In this document: one piece after another, positions 23,837-41,248 of the stretch
Numbering within the stretch: position 1 is the first letter of the stretch
How the letters are laid out: each line of letters starts with the position of its first letter
Assembly: GCA_038093515.1 (NCBI GenBank)
Contig: JBBPSI010000148.1
Span: forward strand, 1-62,777
Reading direction: 5' to 3'
Length of the DNA: 62,777 bases
Source: Butyriboletus loyo
Lineage: Eukaryota > Basidiomycota > Agaricomycetes > Boletales > Boletaceae
Program-made: the position numbers and the translations under genes
The notes under the pieces: generated by a model
The model's database searches: none
The model's input: only the letters and a program-made list of their open reading frames with translations
Told to the model about the DNA's origin: nothing

Positions 23837-24656
23837 ACTGTGATCGCAGTGGGGTTTTCAGCGCTATGTTGTATGCGTAGCGCAGAAGTGTCTTGCTAGG
23901 ACTGGGCCACTGGACCAGGACGGATGGTCAATGCTATGGATTTGGATATCGTACATACATTACATACATACATACACATTGCTTACTGCATTTCATGTTC
24001 TCTTCTAAATTAGCGTGTGGTTAGGATGTATTTATTATTGTTAAAATCTAAGGATGTTGCCAAATAAATGGTAGGTTGCACCGTGTGGTTGTCGACTTTT
24101 TTTTTCAGCATCAGAGAGATGACGCCAAAAAGGTTGATTGGAAGGTGGTATTAAATGTCTTCCGTTGTTAACCCGCCTACTTATTAGGCTGCTAAGTGTA
24201 CGATGAACAGAAGGGCGATATAGGTCGGACGATCTCCCGTGAAGCCATTTGTTACCATCGCGAGTGCATGGTTCATATAGCTGGCAGAGGCTCCACAACG
24301 TTTGCTTGGTGCGGATATCGACGGTTTGAAGCACGAATGTTGATATCACCTCAGGGACAGTACAACATGCCAAGTACTTCCCGAGCTCGACTTTGATCTT
24401 TGGCCCATATGTCCGTAATCGATGTCACCTCCAAGATGAATTATTAGACACGCCCAATTTCTGGTTGGCTGCTCTGTCGGTGTTGTGTTGTGTCGGACGA
24501 AAATCAGAATTTCGACCGGCAAAGTACGAAACGGGTCGGCATGACATCACCTGGTCTAAGCCCAAGTGCAAAATACCAGACCGCCGACGAGGTCAACTTG
24601 GCAGAGACCGCCACTTTTCCCTCTGACGTCCTTTTCATCGTCCTCGTTGCATCGAA
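23837..24656. other. Intergenic, with a short (TACA)n tract
   Basis: About 820 bp without a gene. A small TACATACATACA microsatellite lies near 23953-23980, just after the methyltransferase gene. The right end should hold the promoter of the next gene. Confidence 0.45.
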
Positions 24657-26507
24657 ATGGCCACTGGACCTGTGCCACCTACAATCCCCACCGTCGAAAC
24701 TGGAACCTCCCCTAGGGAATGGTCGCAGTCCGTACTTGCGTCTGGTCCCGCGAAGGACACCCCCGCCACGTTCTCAGAGGCCCCAGGGAAGGAAGATGAC
24801 CCTAATATGACAGAGCAAAAATCACGGAAGGAATCCCAGGCTCTGGAGGAGCTCGAGAAACAGCAAGCTCAGCCAAGCAAGGAATCAAAACCGACCACTA
24901 CGAGGGACCAACCATCCATTGGTGAAACAATCGCGCCAACCGCCAAACAATACGTCCCTGAGAAAACAGTTGAGTATGCTACTCACACGACCGCTACCGC
25001 AGCTTCTTATCTTCCCATTCAGCGCGTGAAGGAAACCACAGCCTCGTATTTGTGTAAGTTGCCACCTTGCAAGGCATCCATACGAGCTGACAGCTGTTAG
25101 CTTCTGAGAAGAACAGAGGAGAACCGCATGTTTCGTTGCCCAGCACGGAACTGAAAGGTGCTCGACCTTCGGAGCGCACTGGCGGTGTTGGTGCACTTCC
25201 GGGGAATATCTCCGAGTCTAGCGTCGCTCTTTTACCAGATGAGCGTCAAGAGAGAGCCCAGGAACGTCAGCCTGCTTCCCCTCGACAGAGGAGAGACACT
25301 ATAAAGCCGTCCGCAGCAGGTGGAGATGACGAGGTACGTCATCGATCAACTCGCAATGCCTTCACCGTGGTTGTACACGGCAGTTGTTCCACGCCAAGCA
25401 TAATTCCTTGCTTGGCTTTCCTACTAGAGCAGGGATCCTGAAATGAGACAGTTGGGCCGCCTTTTCTTGGCCTTTCATATCCAGATTTCCTTGTGGGGCT
25501 CCGAGGCGTTCGCAAGTCTCCTTTAATATTTTGTCGTGCTCGCCATGGGCCTTTTGCGACCGGTGCATGCTTCTGTCTTTTCCAAAGTGGGTTAAGACGA
25601 GTCCGTGGGGTTGGAAAAGATATCTTTATGGCAATTTGTCGCGTTGCCGAGGAGATGGAGGTTATGGCTGGTATTGGAACTGCGTGTTCCCCGTGGTGAC
25701 TCCGCATCCGCGTTCTTCTTACGAACTCATCAGTGTGATGCACGCAAATCGGTTCTTGCGAGTTCCGTTGGCTGAGCGGAGGGCTGGTTTGACTGTCGTG
25801 CACATATGTCTCTGCACGGTGCATTTGGGCATTCTTCTGCCAATTGTCCCTCGGAGCTTTCTATGCTCGTTTTCTCTATTGATTCTCATCCGCGATCAGA
25901 ATTACTGAGTCTCCGCAATGGAAACAGCCCCGAAAGGAGGAAGAAGAAGAGAAAATACCTCGAGATGCCGCGTTCTCCAAGGACGAGGCGGTTGCATCCC
26001 AGCAGCCAGATGTCCCCGCGAAGAGTACGGAAGCGGGGGCAACAGAAACTGCTGAAAGCAATGTGGCACCTAGGTCCGGTCCTGAAGAGCCGATGGACAA
26101 AGGTTCGTTAGATCCTTTCAGTTGTGACGTCGTAACTGAGTAAACTGTTAATGGGGGCAGAGAAAGACATCGAAGGATCTCAGGATGTCCGAGGGGAAAG
26201 GCATGAAGGAGGAGGAGCCGCACCTGCTGGGAAGGTTGAAGCAGGTTACGGTGGGGAATATCATCCTGCGCAATTGCACCCTCCACCCCCGGGAACCAGC
26301 GTTGCTGAGTATCAAACACTCGGGGCTCAGCAGCAAGGGCAAGATTCACCAGCCGCGAGCACGGGTAAACGGGCATCCGTGGGTACCGAAAAGAAGCCCG
26401 GATTGATGACGATGGTTAAAGGGGAAATGAAGATTCTTGCAGGAAAGATGAGCGGGGATGAGCATAAGGTTGAAGAGGGTAAAAAGCTTGTCCATGGAGA
26501 AGCGTGA
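24657..26507 (+). CDS. Conserved disordered protein of unknown function
   Basis: Exons 24657-25053, 25101-25333, 25910-26102 and 26161-26507 join in phase to about 389 residues. Most of the chain is low complexity (Glu, Lys, Ser, Pro, Gln) and likely disordered. There is one short conserved-looking segment (YATHTTATAASYLPIQRVKE) near residues 100-120. The C-terminus reads MTMVKGEMKILAGKM and then KVEEGKKLVHGE. I recall similar Lys/Glu-rich tails at the ends of other Agaricomycete proteins, but no function. The third intron (25334-25909) is about 576 nt, roughly ten times the local norm. An extra exon or an insertion inside it is possible. The ATG at 24657 is the first in the frame. Confidence 0.6.
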
Positions 26508-29500
26508 ATTTCGGAGCTTCAGTGTCCTCGGCTGTATTCTAGGGTCCACCATTGTCAAAGTGCCATAATCTTGTTGTTGTATAGTACGACGACCTGGCGT
26601 TGTATTACCGTAGTTGTGTGTCGTTCTGGCCGCCCCATGTTTACTCACCCATTTCAAAAGCCTTTGGTGTGGCTTCGACCAGGTGGTATCCGAATATAGA
26701 GACAAAATTGAAGTGAGGCAAGCAATCAAAGTAAATAGAAACACCCACTTGCAATCGGGAGGTTCTGTAGAACCTGAAAAAGCATGCTGTTGACTGTGAT
26801 AAAACACGCTTGGCAAGGATGTGAGCATTCATGGCGAGGCAAGCTACCCCGCAATTCCATGGGCAACTTTGGTAAAGGGGTTGGCAACACTGAAACGAAA
26901 ATTCAACAAAGGGCGATCATCCGGTCCCAGTAAGTTTTCGATTTTGCAGTACTAGATGCCAGTACAACCGGGAAGAGCGAGAAAAAGTGACATGCGACGA
27001 GAGAGAGGTACAGCAGACTTTCTCATAAGGCATAGCGTCCGGAGCGGCAAATGTCGATGCCATCATGAGTTTTATTTATGCATTATCAGAATGTATTTTG
27101 GCTGGGTGAGGATGTAACGCCGCGCGCGGGTACTGGCCGGTGGCCGGTGGCCCCCCCCCCTCTCCAAGGCTATGCATGATAAGAAAGTCTAGAACCTGTA
27201 TATCATTAATGTGGCGTCGCAGACATGAACGGAGACACGGAAAGCAACACGCCGAGTGAGAAGGGACGTCGTCAAAAGCCCGCACGACGCACTCCGAGAA
27301 CGCCGACTCTCTCTGATCGAACCCTCCGAGTCTCGGGTGCTGATGCAGCTGTGGATCTGTTCGAGGGAGTTGACCAATGAAAAGACGTGGGATTCGGTGG
27401 ACCGGTAATCCCGCTTCGCACTGTGAGTACTTTTTGAGTCTCGGCGTGCATCGGGTGTGAGTAGGGTGCATCGGGTTGTGAGTAGGTAGAAAGGGGAAGT
27501 TTGGACGTCGCACCTGAGGTCGTCGACCTTGGCGCGCGAACGCACCATGAGGCCTGGATCATGGCAGCCGCTGGACACACTCGGGATGGGTACTGACAAA
27601 AGCAAAACGCCCGATGAGAAAAGGCGGGTATGCGCACGCCGACTGAGTCGGTACGAATCGAAGCTAGATCGAATCCAAATCGGCCAAAAAAAAAAATCAT
27701 GTCGACCGCCACCGAGACGAGCACGGTCCCCCCGGGAACTGGCCCAACCCGTTCAGTCCCGACGACTTTCAGATGACGTTTGGTGCCACGGTCGGCATCC
27801 GTTGACGGAACGCTGATAGCTTCGAGCTTCGGCCTTGCGTCGAGCTAAATTTTTCGTGCGGCGTTCTCGGCGACTTGAACTTATTTAAACAAACCGCGTG
27901 GTGCCCGATTTCGGAGAGCGTGTGTTCGATACTGACATGACATGAGAGAACCTGCAAAATTGGTCGCGCGACCTGCATTAAAGAAGTGCAGTGCACAAGC
28001 GTGGGCGACGATTGTTGAACGAAAATTGACAGAGATATAATTGAACATCATCACGAAGCCTTGATGAGTCGTTGCCGGAGCGGAGTTGTATCGGGCCTGC
28101 GAGGCAACGTTGTGTTTCGTTCCGAACCTCTATGGGTTTGTGGAGCTCATGTCCGAGCGTGGATCAAGCCCGACATGGTGGCGGTCGGGAAAAGCATATT
28201 CTTGGCTCGCGGATAGCAATATTGGTGGTCCACTGAACCAGCGCCGATTTGTTCAACTTGAGCAAATCGGCGTGAGCAATTTCAGGAGCCATCAAATTAA
28301 AATGCAAACAGTCTCTGCCAGCTTAGCTATAACATTTGGTAGGACGAATCAATATACATACCTGATACTGATCTGATCTCTTCCCAAGAAAGCGTCATCC
28401 ATACATGAACCGTTTTTCCGAGGAACTCACGTTCCCTGGTTTCCAGGCAAAGAGTGTCGAACATTTTCCCCTTTGCTGGAACGCATTGTACTTCATTCGG
28501 AAATCTAGAGCACTAGTACTTGCCATTCGAGCTTGCAGTACTTGATCAGGCCTGCGGGGCCCAGCCACATGGCGACAAAGCCCGTTTCACTAGTCCTCGC
28601 TGGCTCGATCGTTCCAGATATAGACGCGAGCCATTCCTGAGGCCTGAGGAAGAAACCACTGTGAAAAGGAAATCTGAATGGTTCGTTGACCCGTGAGCGT
28701 CCACAACCTGGGACCGAAGCAAGTTCAAGAGTTGGGATAGAGAAGGATTCGGGATCTTTCGGAGGATCAAATTGATTCCCTCGTTCCACCAATATTGCTA
28801 ATAGCCGAAACAGGGGTGCTATCTCGTGAGAATGGTGGGTTGTCCGGCCGTACGTGCATCATTTGTCTGCAGTGATTGGATCACCATCGGCGCCGCTCGC
28901 TATGCGCATTCCTCGTGACGGATATTCGAATTCTCCAACGCTGTTGAATGAATTCAAAAATGCAGTTTCTTCGCATTTGTATGGATTTGGACCGCAACGC
29001 TGCTCTGACGCTATATTTTTTTTTACCTGGTCCCAGTGTACATCCATTGCCTAGGGTAGGCTCCGAGGCGTGCTCGACTTTCCCTGGTGTCAGATTGACT
29101 TTTCGATACTAATGATATCCTCAGACACTTTATTTATACAAGTGTCTTCAACAATAAATTTACCTGCTTGTGCACTGCATTCACCTTCGGGAAAACTCGG
29201 GTTGGAATCGCGACTGCGGCATTTGTCATTTTTGTGATACAGCCTGGGATCGTCGTGAAGAGGTGGAGATTCAGACATAAATAGTCCTGCTGCGTACCCT
29301 TTCTTTTGTTAGGTGGATACAACGAGACGATATCCCGACTGGGTCCGCGGCGCACGTACTGTCGATTTCACTTTCACATCGTCAACATCGATTTAGTTGA
29401 TTGACAATAACAAGAAACAAGACTGGAGGGACGGTACCTGGGGCCCGAGGGCCGAAAACATGAAGACGTTTTCCCTAGATGTTACATACACGGGGACCTT

Positions 29501-30741
29501 AACTGCGCTATCCACTGGGAGGTTTTTCACAACCAAACCGGTCGATCTTGTTCTCGTCGCCGATTGAAAGTGACCTTCCGCTGACACGCTGTGGTCGAAA
29601 GGAAACGTCCATATCCTGAGATTAGTCGCCCGGCGCGTCGATAACCAAGCTTCCTCTTTCGTTCTCCGCGGTGACTCAGGCTGGACGAGTCGGATCAAGC
29701 ATATGCTCCAGATGTTTGTTGCCAACTGTCAAAGCACTCTTGTCAGACTCCTTATGGACTGTATCTGCAATCAGACGAGTCCGAGGTATCCCAAGCTGAA
29801 CCGCAGTACGACTCGCCGTCAACTGTCAGGTTTCGCTAATGGGCTTACCGCTCGCCACGTCAGCTTCGGCTTCACATACCTAGGGCGCGATCGGTACGAA
29901 AATAAAATGGTTGTTGTTGGTGAGCCTAGTAGTATCATACCCCATCGAAGTCGTGGACGCTCCTTGCATCAATGGTTCATGCCATCAGTCCGGGCGGTGT
30001 CTAGCATTCGAGTTGATTTGATCTCCCGTCTTTGATGTTCTATCGCTCGTTGGTACGGAATCGGTCAACCAGTCTAGTCTGATGTTATGCAGTGCTGGTC
30101 CGCTGCAAATTTTCCACCCCCAAAACGGCATTCCGGTCCGTAGTACCGTACTGTAACGGAAATACGTACTGGAGAATATTGCTGGTGCTCGGGATCAACA
30201 CGGAGAACACCGAGACGGAAACCGCCTGCAGGCCTGGGTATCTACCACCGTGGCGAATTCGCGTCGGGTGACGCGTAACTCAACTCAACCTCACCTAGGC
30301 TTCCGTTACTACGCCCCAGCTGGCGGCCGCCTCCCATAGTCGAACAGGTAGGAGCAACCGAGACGACTGCGGTGCTCTGTTCAGAGCACGGACTTGGGAC
30401 TCAGAACACTTCACCATATCGACGCGATGATGTAGGTCATGAGAACGAGGGATGCCCTCCTTGTGGTTCAGCACCGCGACACCCAACACGCTCACGGGAG
30501 CTTCATAAAATTAAAGTACACCTGAAACGCGTAGCGGAGAAATGGTGTGCTCCTGATCTTCGAAATGGCTCGCGGAAAAACAATTATACTATAGGATTAA
30601 TACACGATATACCAGGCAACTCTTGTCCAGGGAAGTGAAACGTTGAAACAGCAAAAAAACGATCCGACAACTGATCGCCGAACAAGCGGGGGAAGATGCC
30701 ATAATATTAAGGGACCACACAGCTTGAACGATTAATAATCG
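26508..30741. other. 4.2 kb without an assignable gene
   Basis: The largest unexplained stretch. It contains a C homopolymer near 27150-27161, an A-run near 27686-27696, and several minus-strand frames of 90-150 codons (27076-27724, 28505-28792, 29393-29725) that I cannot assign. The 29393-29725 frame has a coding-like composition (LVVKNLPVDSAVKVPVYVTS), and possible splice sites flank it. A lineage-specific multi-exon gene, or relics of one, may lie at 28.4-30.0 kb on the minus strand. Confidence 0.4.
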
Positions 30742-31959
30742 TCACAACACCACACGGAAGCTGCTCAAGACTCGCTTGTCTTCGGCGGACAGCGGACTAT
30801 ACTTACTTGGAGAAGGCTGATTTAGGCAAACAGGGTAGGATGCATGTGAGGCTGAGGGGGGATCGAGATGTGCGTGTGGACTAGTAATGGCAGCTATACC
30901 CGGTAGAGAAATGTCATGAGGATGAGACCGTGGCGTGGTAGACTGTGCAAGTGGTGAGTAAGGATGCCGATGCGTCGGGGATAAGAGGTTGGATGGAGAG
31001 GGCGAGAGAGAAGATATAGGCCTAGACACAACCTCGTGGGACGTTGGATGTTGCAAATGGTGAGCTAGATTCGGCTGAACAGGAAATTCGGCCAGAGTGT
31101 GATCTTCCCTTGAGCTTGTCGTAGAATAGCGATCATTGCGCGCTCCATTTGCTTTACTGGACACAAAAATGCCTTCCGGCACTCGCAAGTTACGGAGATA
31201 GTCATAGTTTTCGATAACAGGGAGTCGCAAATAGTCATCCCCCTGGGACAAAAAAAAACAAATGAGATGCGGTGCCACGGACGAGACATCGGCAAGAGAT
31301 TAGGCTAACCGTGAAGTAGGCCACTACGTGCCATTTACGCGGATGGCTTGATCCGGGAAGATATACAAGCGCCGAGTATGTCTGCTTCGTGAGCCCATTT
31401 GGGCGGTTCGGTCGATCCTTCCGCCTATTTGTGGGAGGTGTGACTACTAGTGGATCAGTCGCACGTCGGGCTCTGGACCCCGTCAGTAAGTAAGTATAAT
31501 CTTTGATCTTTTTTCTCGAAAAGATAGGCACCTGAGAACTGCCTTTGCATCTTTTTCTTCCCGAGTGGTCTCCATTTTTTCTTCGTAGAAGAGATAGTCA
31601 CCACGCATCCGACTTTGCGACCTGGCGCCACTCAACATAAGACTTCGACCAGGAGAAAGTATAATGGAGAGATACTTACCATCTTCTCCCATCGGTCCAA
31701 CGCAGCAGACCACCATCATTCTCAGCTTCCTCCCAGACAAAGACGTTCCCTGACGCAAGCTGTTCGCGCTCGCTGGCAGCCAGCCGACGTCTGGTCAGCG
31801 GGAGCATGTTGAGCCTAACGGCTTCCAAGATGATATGAGCATCTTTTGCATCACGAACGTCTAGCGCAAGGAATGAGAGAGGGCCATCCATAGATGTAGT
31901 GCTTACATACGCAGGGCAGGATGAGTGGGGGGTCCGGTGTGAATGACGGTTGAAGGCAT
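30742..31959 (-). CDS. WOPR-domain (Gti1/Pac2 family) transcriptional regulator
   Basis: Read leftward, the exons are 31959-31911, 31860-31680, 31621-31532, 31472-31310 and 31242-30742. All phases close, giving about 327 residues. The WOPR DNA-binding fold is split in two as usual. WOPRa (about residues 20-110) has AHIILEAVRLNMLPLTRRRL, SGNVFVWEE, LRWTDGRRW and SRMRGDYLFYEE. WOPRb has LTKQTYSALVYLPGS and PRKWHVVAYFT. A Ser/Pro/His-rich, probably disordered C-terminal half ends in DKRVLSSFRVVL. Relatives such as Wor1, Ryp1 and Pac2 act in the nucleus as regulators of morphology and development. A TATA-like ATATAAAAG lies about 55 bp upstream of the start. Target genes cannot be read from the sequence. 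Confidence 0.9.
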
Positions 31960-32010
31960 ATTGACTACCTAAGAGGAAGATGCAAAATCGAGAGTCTCTT
32001 CACTTCGGTC

Positions 32011-32023
32011 GCGCTTTTATATG
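32011..32023 (-). promoter_or_regulatory. TATA box of the WOPR gene
   Basis: On the minus strand the sequence ATATAAAAGCGC lies about 52-64 bp upstream of the WOPR-protein ATG, a reasonable spacing for a TATA element in a gene with a short 5' leader. Assigned by position and sequence only. Confidence 0.5.
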
Positions 32024-35000
32024 CACCGAAGAGCTGCAGAGCGCGTGATAGTTCGACATGGCAAGGGTCAAAATCCCTGGAGGGGGAAAGATCAGATCTA
32101 TGATCTCGCAAGAGAATGTCTGAAGACGGGGGAAGAAACAAAAACCGGAAACAGGCTATGTCATAATTGCCAGCTTGCTCTTGATTTAGAGGAATTGGGA
32201 TGGAGATCTTGCAAAAAGGGATAAAAGAAACACGACATGAGACAAACCTTATTTCAATGAACTGTACCCAGGCACCGGTCACAGTGTGTTCGTGACCTAT
32301 CAGAGGGCCATATGTGTCCACGGGAACTCTCGCAAATAGCTGGATGAAAGATAGCCGAGTAAATAGAGATCGGATGATTCGAGTGAACCTTTCCCACAGT
32401 ACGCACCAGAGCAAAGTTCCCAGGAAAAAATAGGTGAAACTTCGGATGATCGTTTTTCCCGTAGGGTGAGGAGACCTTTAGCGGGCTTATTCATGCGCCG
32501 CCTGCTGAGGACCACTTGAATGTGTGCAAATGCATCGAGCACAAGGTTTACATCGCTTGTTAATATGTATTCCCGGGATGCGTGCAGCCGCGAGGTCCAT
32601 CCGCAGGTGTTTCCCGATAGTTAGCTATTTCCACGTTAAACCCACTTTGGCAGTCGTGGAGTAGGGTCTCTATCACGAGTTGTTGAGGTCCGAATTTATA
32701 CATATTAGCCTGCGAGACAAACCTTGATTCGTATGACTCACCTCTCGAATTGCCTCGTCTAGCTGGACGATTCGAGACAAAGAAAAGATGACATCACAGT
32801 TTTACGACATCATCGTGAGCTAGTGGAGTCGGAAGTACCTTTGAATCCCATCTGTTTCATGATTTTCCGAGCGGTAGTCGGTCTGCTTCAATGTCATCTA
32901 GCCAGCTTGGAGCAATGTCACCCAAAATCCTTGATGGTACTGTACCCTAGCACACGTGTCTTACTGGTGTCACGCTGTTAACGGAGCATGTAAAGTGGCG
33001 TACCAAGATTGACTCCGAGATAGTGCTACTCGTTCGGAGAGGGCTGCCTGCCGCATCATGATGAACAAAAGCGTATACCGAGCTGAGTGCAAGGATATTT
33101 TAGAAGCGCGTTCGTTCTTTTTGCAAGGTCCAGTCGAGCCTCTCCGACAACAACTCACATGTGGGTTCCATGGGCACATCTCAGTAATCGCACTGCTATC
33201 ATCACTAGGTTTAGCAAAAAACAAACCGCATTCCAATCAATATCAAGGTCGTCAGATAATGCAAACCGGCGGGGTCCCACTCACGGTAGCTCAGGCAAAG
33301 CACACGAGAGAAAGATTGAAGCCGGCCGAAGAGTGCACTCTCCCAAAAAGCCTGGTTTTGAGGTTGAAGCGGGTCCAATTGTACTTGATCAGCAAGATTC
33401 TGTCAAGATGTTCAAGGTCACCGGGACCTAGTTTTGACGAATGGTTTGGCTAACTAAGCTTATCGTACCGGGAGCAAATATAGGCATACAGGCAAAAAGT
33501 AGAGACGCAACACTGAGCAAGCTCGGTATGGATTTTCAGCCAGCGTACGAGGATGATCTGGGTGGGTCCAATCTCGACCTCTCCCCACCATGGCGTACGA
33601 AATGTCAGCCAAATAAAGTGTTCTGAATTGGCGGTCTAAACAAGTTCACATTATGCACTGCCAGTGGTAAGTCCACCTCTCATTTTTGGTGGATGACAGC
33701 ACTGCAACACCAAATACCGTCATCAGGGCGGATGTAGAACCAGGTTAATGCCATTTGCCAGCCGGTCCATTCATGTCCTGCGGTCTAGCACGACCCCCGT
33801 TGCATCGCGTGAACTTGAGACCGCAGACGAATACAAACCCGGGCGAGCATGCGTTACAGTACATAAATAGTAAAAGCTGACAGTTTCTGACCTTTTGACA
33901 GTGACTACCCGAGCGTGCCTTGCAAAGGCGGGCCGCAGTGCCGAAGGAACAAGCGTACGTGATGCTCGCAAAGCCCTTCGCAGGTAAGAACGTGCGTCGA
34001 ATTGTTACGGAAGTTGATAACGGTTCTTACAGTCTCCCCCTGACAATGGTGTGAAATGAAAACAGCCGTATCAGTTTCACTGCGGCGCACATGGAGTGGG
34101 ATCCACAGACAATATTGATAAACGATGACACGTGAGATCGTTTCCATTTCGTGTCTTTTTTCCATCAATATGACCTCTAACCCTTGAGGGAAATGGTCCC
34201 CAGGACTCTACGCCCTCTTCAGAGGCATTCAACCAATGCGAACCACATGGTATCTCAGGGAGGTACTCGGTCGGGATATCGGGTACATGATTAGGTGCTC
34301 CCAAGTACCCCAACATCGGGCAATGTGTCAGAATCTTTCACGTCGAAACAATCGTGGTTTCAAGTCCCTGGCCATTATTCCCTCGGCATTACGGAGCTCG
34401 GCACAAATCAACGACCGCATGCTTATTAGTTGCTAGTGAAGTATACGCACGATAAGCGTGACAGGTCTTCCGTCACTTATGGTAAAGTGCTTTTGGGAAA
34501 CACGCGGTGACTGACAACCAATCGTTGTATGATCAACAGTGGCGTTAAGCATAAACGATATCAATATGGAGCAGTCATACTTGGATACAAAGCACATGGA
34601 AAATCTCTACTGCAAACAAATCTCATAAAACAACACATTCTCGACACTCTAAGGGCCTACAACATTTGCAGGAGGTATATAATGGTGGATTTAGATTATA
34701 CACAAAAAAGAAATAGGGCTCGAGATGAGTTGCGTTTATAACGAGCTCTTTTCCAAAGGGGTATGACGCTCTTGACTCGAGATCCCAGAGATCAGGCTGA
34801 ACATCTGAGACCTGAAAATCATGAAACGCACTACAACGGGGTTATTTAACGACGACGGGATTGAACAGCACACCGCGGAGCAAGGTTCTAGGAGGAAATC
34901 TTGGGGTGTAAATATCTGTGACACGAGCGAGCACGAGCGTGACAAAACAAAACTTCAAGCTCCCCCGGATGTGTCACAAAATCCCCCATTACACCCCTTG

Positions 35001-35335
35001 AAACTCGGGACACTTCTTGTTTCATAGAAAAATAAGTGCAGCTGATGGCGCTGGACCTTTACAATATTCTGTATGGTTTCAGAAGGAAACAAGTTTGGTT
35101 GTGAAAGCTGTGGAAAGGATTTACTGATTTTTTTGCACCAAGGTGACGGTGAATGTCACCATATACGCAAATTGGCATCTTGTTGATTCACTTGATCCAC
35201 ACCTTGAAGTCGAACCTATTCACGGAGACATCATGATGAATCAAGGTGATGATCTACTACAAAACGCCGACAACACGCTAATCAGATAACCTGATAGGCA
35301 CACAACGCGACGGTGGCTTGTCCATCACGCCTCAG
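32024..35335. other. 3.3 kb without an assignable gene
   Basis: Between the divergent WOPR and MYND-ankyrin genes. Open frames of up to 149 codons exist (31965-32414 minus, 33058-33453 plus), but none shows a domain. Their overlap on both strands and lack of splice continuity argue against calling them. Such long upstream regions are common for fungal developmental regulators. No repeat or RNA gene is recognised. Confidence 0.4.
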
Positions 35336-36831
35336 ATGCAGAAAATTCTCGACAAGCCTGGGTTCATTAGTATTAATATGGGCAGCGAAAGGCTGCGCGA
35401 CATGTTCCTGACGCGTAGGTGTCCCTTTTTCTTCCCGCGTCGTTTACGATCCTTCACTGGAACATGCAACATTGTGGCTCATCTAGTGTCAAACCCCTGT
35501 CTCCCACCACCACCGTCGACACATATCGAGCACTTACCTTTTTTCCTCCTCCAGAATTTGCCAAACTCGATATCAACAGGCTTTCTCTGTTTGCACTCGC
35601 GTGTACGTGTGGGAATTACGATGTTGTCAGAGAAGTCTGAACGTTTTGTCGTGTGAGAAGACTCGTCTCTCATGTCGCGTTTCCATGTCTAGGCCGTCAA
35701 ATCAGGCACCGTACCAGATCTGAACACCACCGAAACGCCCTTCCAGTTCGGATTCGTCACCCTGACCATCATCGGTGCACAACGTCTCCGACCCTTCTCA
35801 CCACAGAGCACTCCCCCTCAGAGACACCTCGATATTCTCAGCTACCTCATCGACTCTGGCGCGTCGCCCAACATCGCTGACATTTCTGGCCACACGGCGC
35901 TTCATTACGCATGTACACCGCCGATCGGGCACGCCGAGATCACGAAACTGTTGTTAGAAAAGGGTGCGAACGTGAACGCACAGAATCGGTATGGAGAAGT
36001 ACCCATCTTCTTACCGTTTCAAGGGGGCGACGTCACGCTCGTCGACCTCTTGATGGAACACGGTGCAGATCTGGACATCCCCGACGGGAACGGCAATTCC
36101 CCTCGCAAGATGTGCCTGATATTCGGGGCACAAGTCACTGCTACCGTTCAGCGATGGGAGCGGAAGCGTAAGGGAGAGGTGGCACCTTGGGAAGAGAAAC
36201 GGTGCGAAAATTGCAAGGTCAAGGGAAGTGGGCTGAAGCAGTGCGCGAGGTGCCACGTCGTTCGGTACTGCTCGACCGAGTGCCAGCGTAGGTGATGTTC
36301 ACGTTCTCTGATGAGTGCGTGTTTCACTCACTAGCAAACGTTTTTTCTTTTTCTCGGATGGTAGGCGCACACTGGAAGGTACACAAGCCTGACTGTAACC
36401 CGTTCTCCGCGAAGACGACCGTCACTCTCAAACCGACTTATGAGGGCGTATCCGAGACGGTCTCCAGAGCGGACTTCATGCGCCACGCCTTCGGTCTTGC
36501 AACCCCCACCACTCGTCCACTCAGGCCGGGGCTCACCAAGAATGCGGAGGCTGAGAATAAGAGCATGGTGATCAAGGTCCAGGTACCTGTCGACCTTCTC
36601 ACCAACAGTCCCGTCAACTCTGCTCTTGGATCGTTGTTCATCTATAACAAGAAGCGGGACTTTGTCTGCACAGTCTCAAGGGCATCCAATCCCGACTCAT
36701 ATGACGCCGTCGTGCAGATCGTGCGGTCCCGGGGAGTCGGTGGAGCAAAGGCATACTTTGCGGCTGAGTTGAAGAACCCGGACGAATTGGTCGTCAAAAT
36801 ATCCGAGGTCTTGGCAGAACAACCATTCTGA
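35336..36831 (+). CDS. Ankyrin-repeat protein with MYND zinc finger
   Basis: Exons 35336-35418, 35487-35634, 35693-36287 and 36365-36831 agree in phase, about 430 residues. Two or three ankyrin repeats are visible: LDILSYLIDSGASPNIAD, then SGHTALHYAC, EITKLLLEKGANVNAQNRYG and LVDLLMEHGADLDIPDGNGN. A MYND finger follows, with ligands CENC, CARC, YCSTEC and the final H-x3-H-x3-C, interrupted by the 36288-36364 intron. MYND fingers bind proline-rich partners. The C-terminal 150 residues form an extra domain seen after MYND fingers in related Agaricomycete proteins; its role is unknown. The first exon is uncertain: 35336 is the first ATG in a frame open further upstream, and its donor (GTGTCC) is weak. 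Confidence 0.82.
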
Positions 36832-37008
36832 ACCGCATTATGTATAACATGCAGCCAGCCCTGGCCTGAAAGATGTACATTATTCAATTAAAAGAAGCAC
36901 TGTCAAGATAATAAAGATAGGTAGTATCGTACTCGGTTATTTAAACGCAAGAACTCGGTCTGCTGTCATGAAGGAAAAGCAAAAGCTGGACGATTCAAGC
37001 ATGCCGTA

Positions 37009-41123
<4,115 letters not shown>

Positions 41124-41172
41124 CGCGTGATGTTGTAGAGACGCTCTGCGATGTGGGCCTGCAATGGACCGC

Positions 41173-41196
41173 TTTAGGGCAGGCTAACACGCGTTT
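41173..41196 (+). repeat. 24-bp dispersed motif, copy 1
   Basis: The sequence TTTAGGGCAGGCTAACACGC and the four bases after it recur at 54767-54790 with a single mismatch (C to G at the eighth base). This copy lies in the short gap between the SNF2 start and the EMC1 stop. Confidence 0.6.
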
Positions 41197-41248
41197 CCCT
41201 AGTGGCTGTGTACAATGTTTTCGATTGCCGAGTCTACCAACGACGTGC

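Noticed and set aside
25339..25824. 161-codon antisense frame in the long intron of the disordered-protein gene
   Set aside because: Arg/Pro/Ser-rich composition without domain or splice context. Not called as a gene, but the intron is flagged.
31981..32030. Small inverted repeat TTCGGT...ACCGAA as a terminator or regulatory hairpin
   Set aside because: Only six to seven pairs, explained by chance around the TATA element of the WOPR gene.
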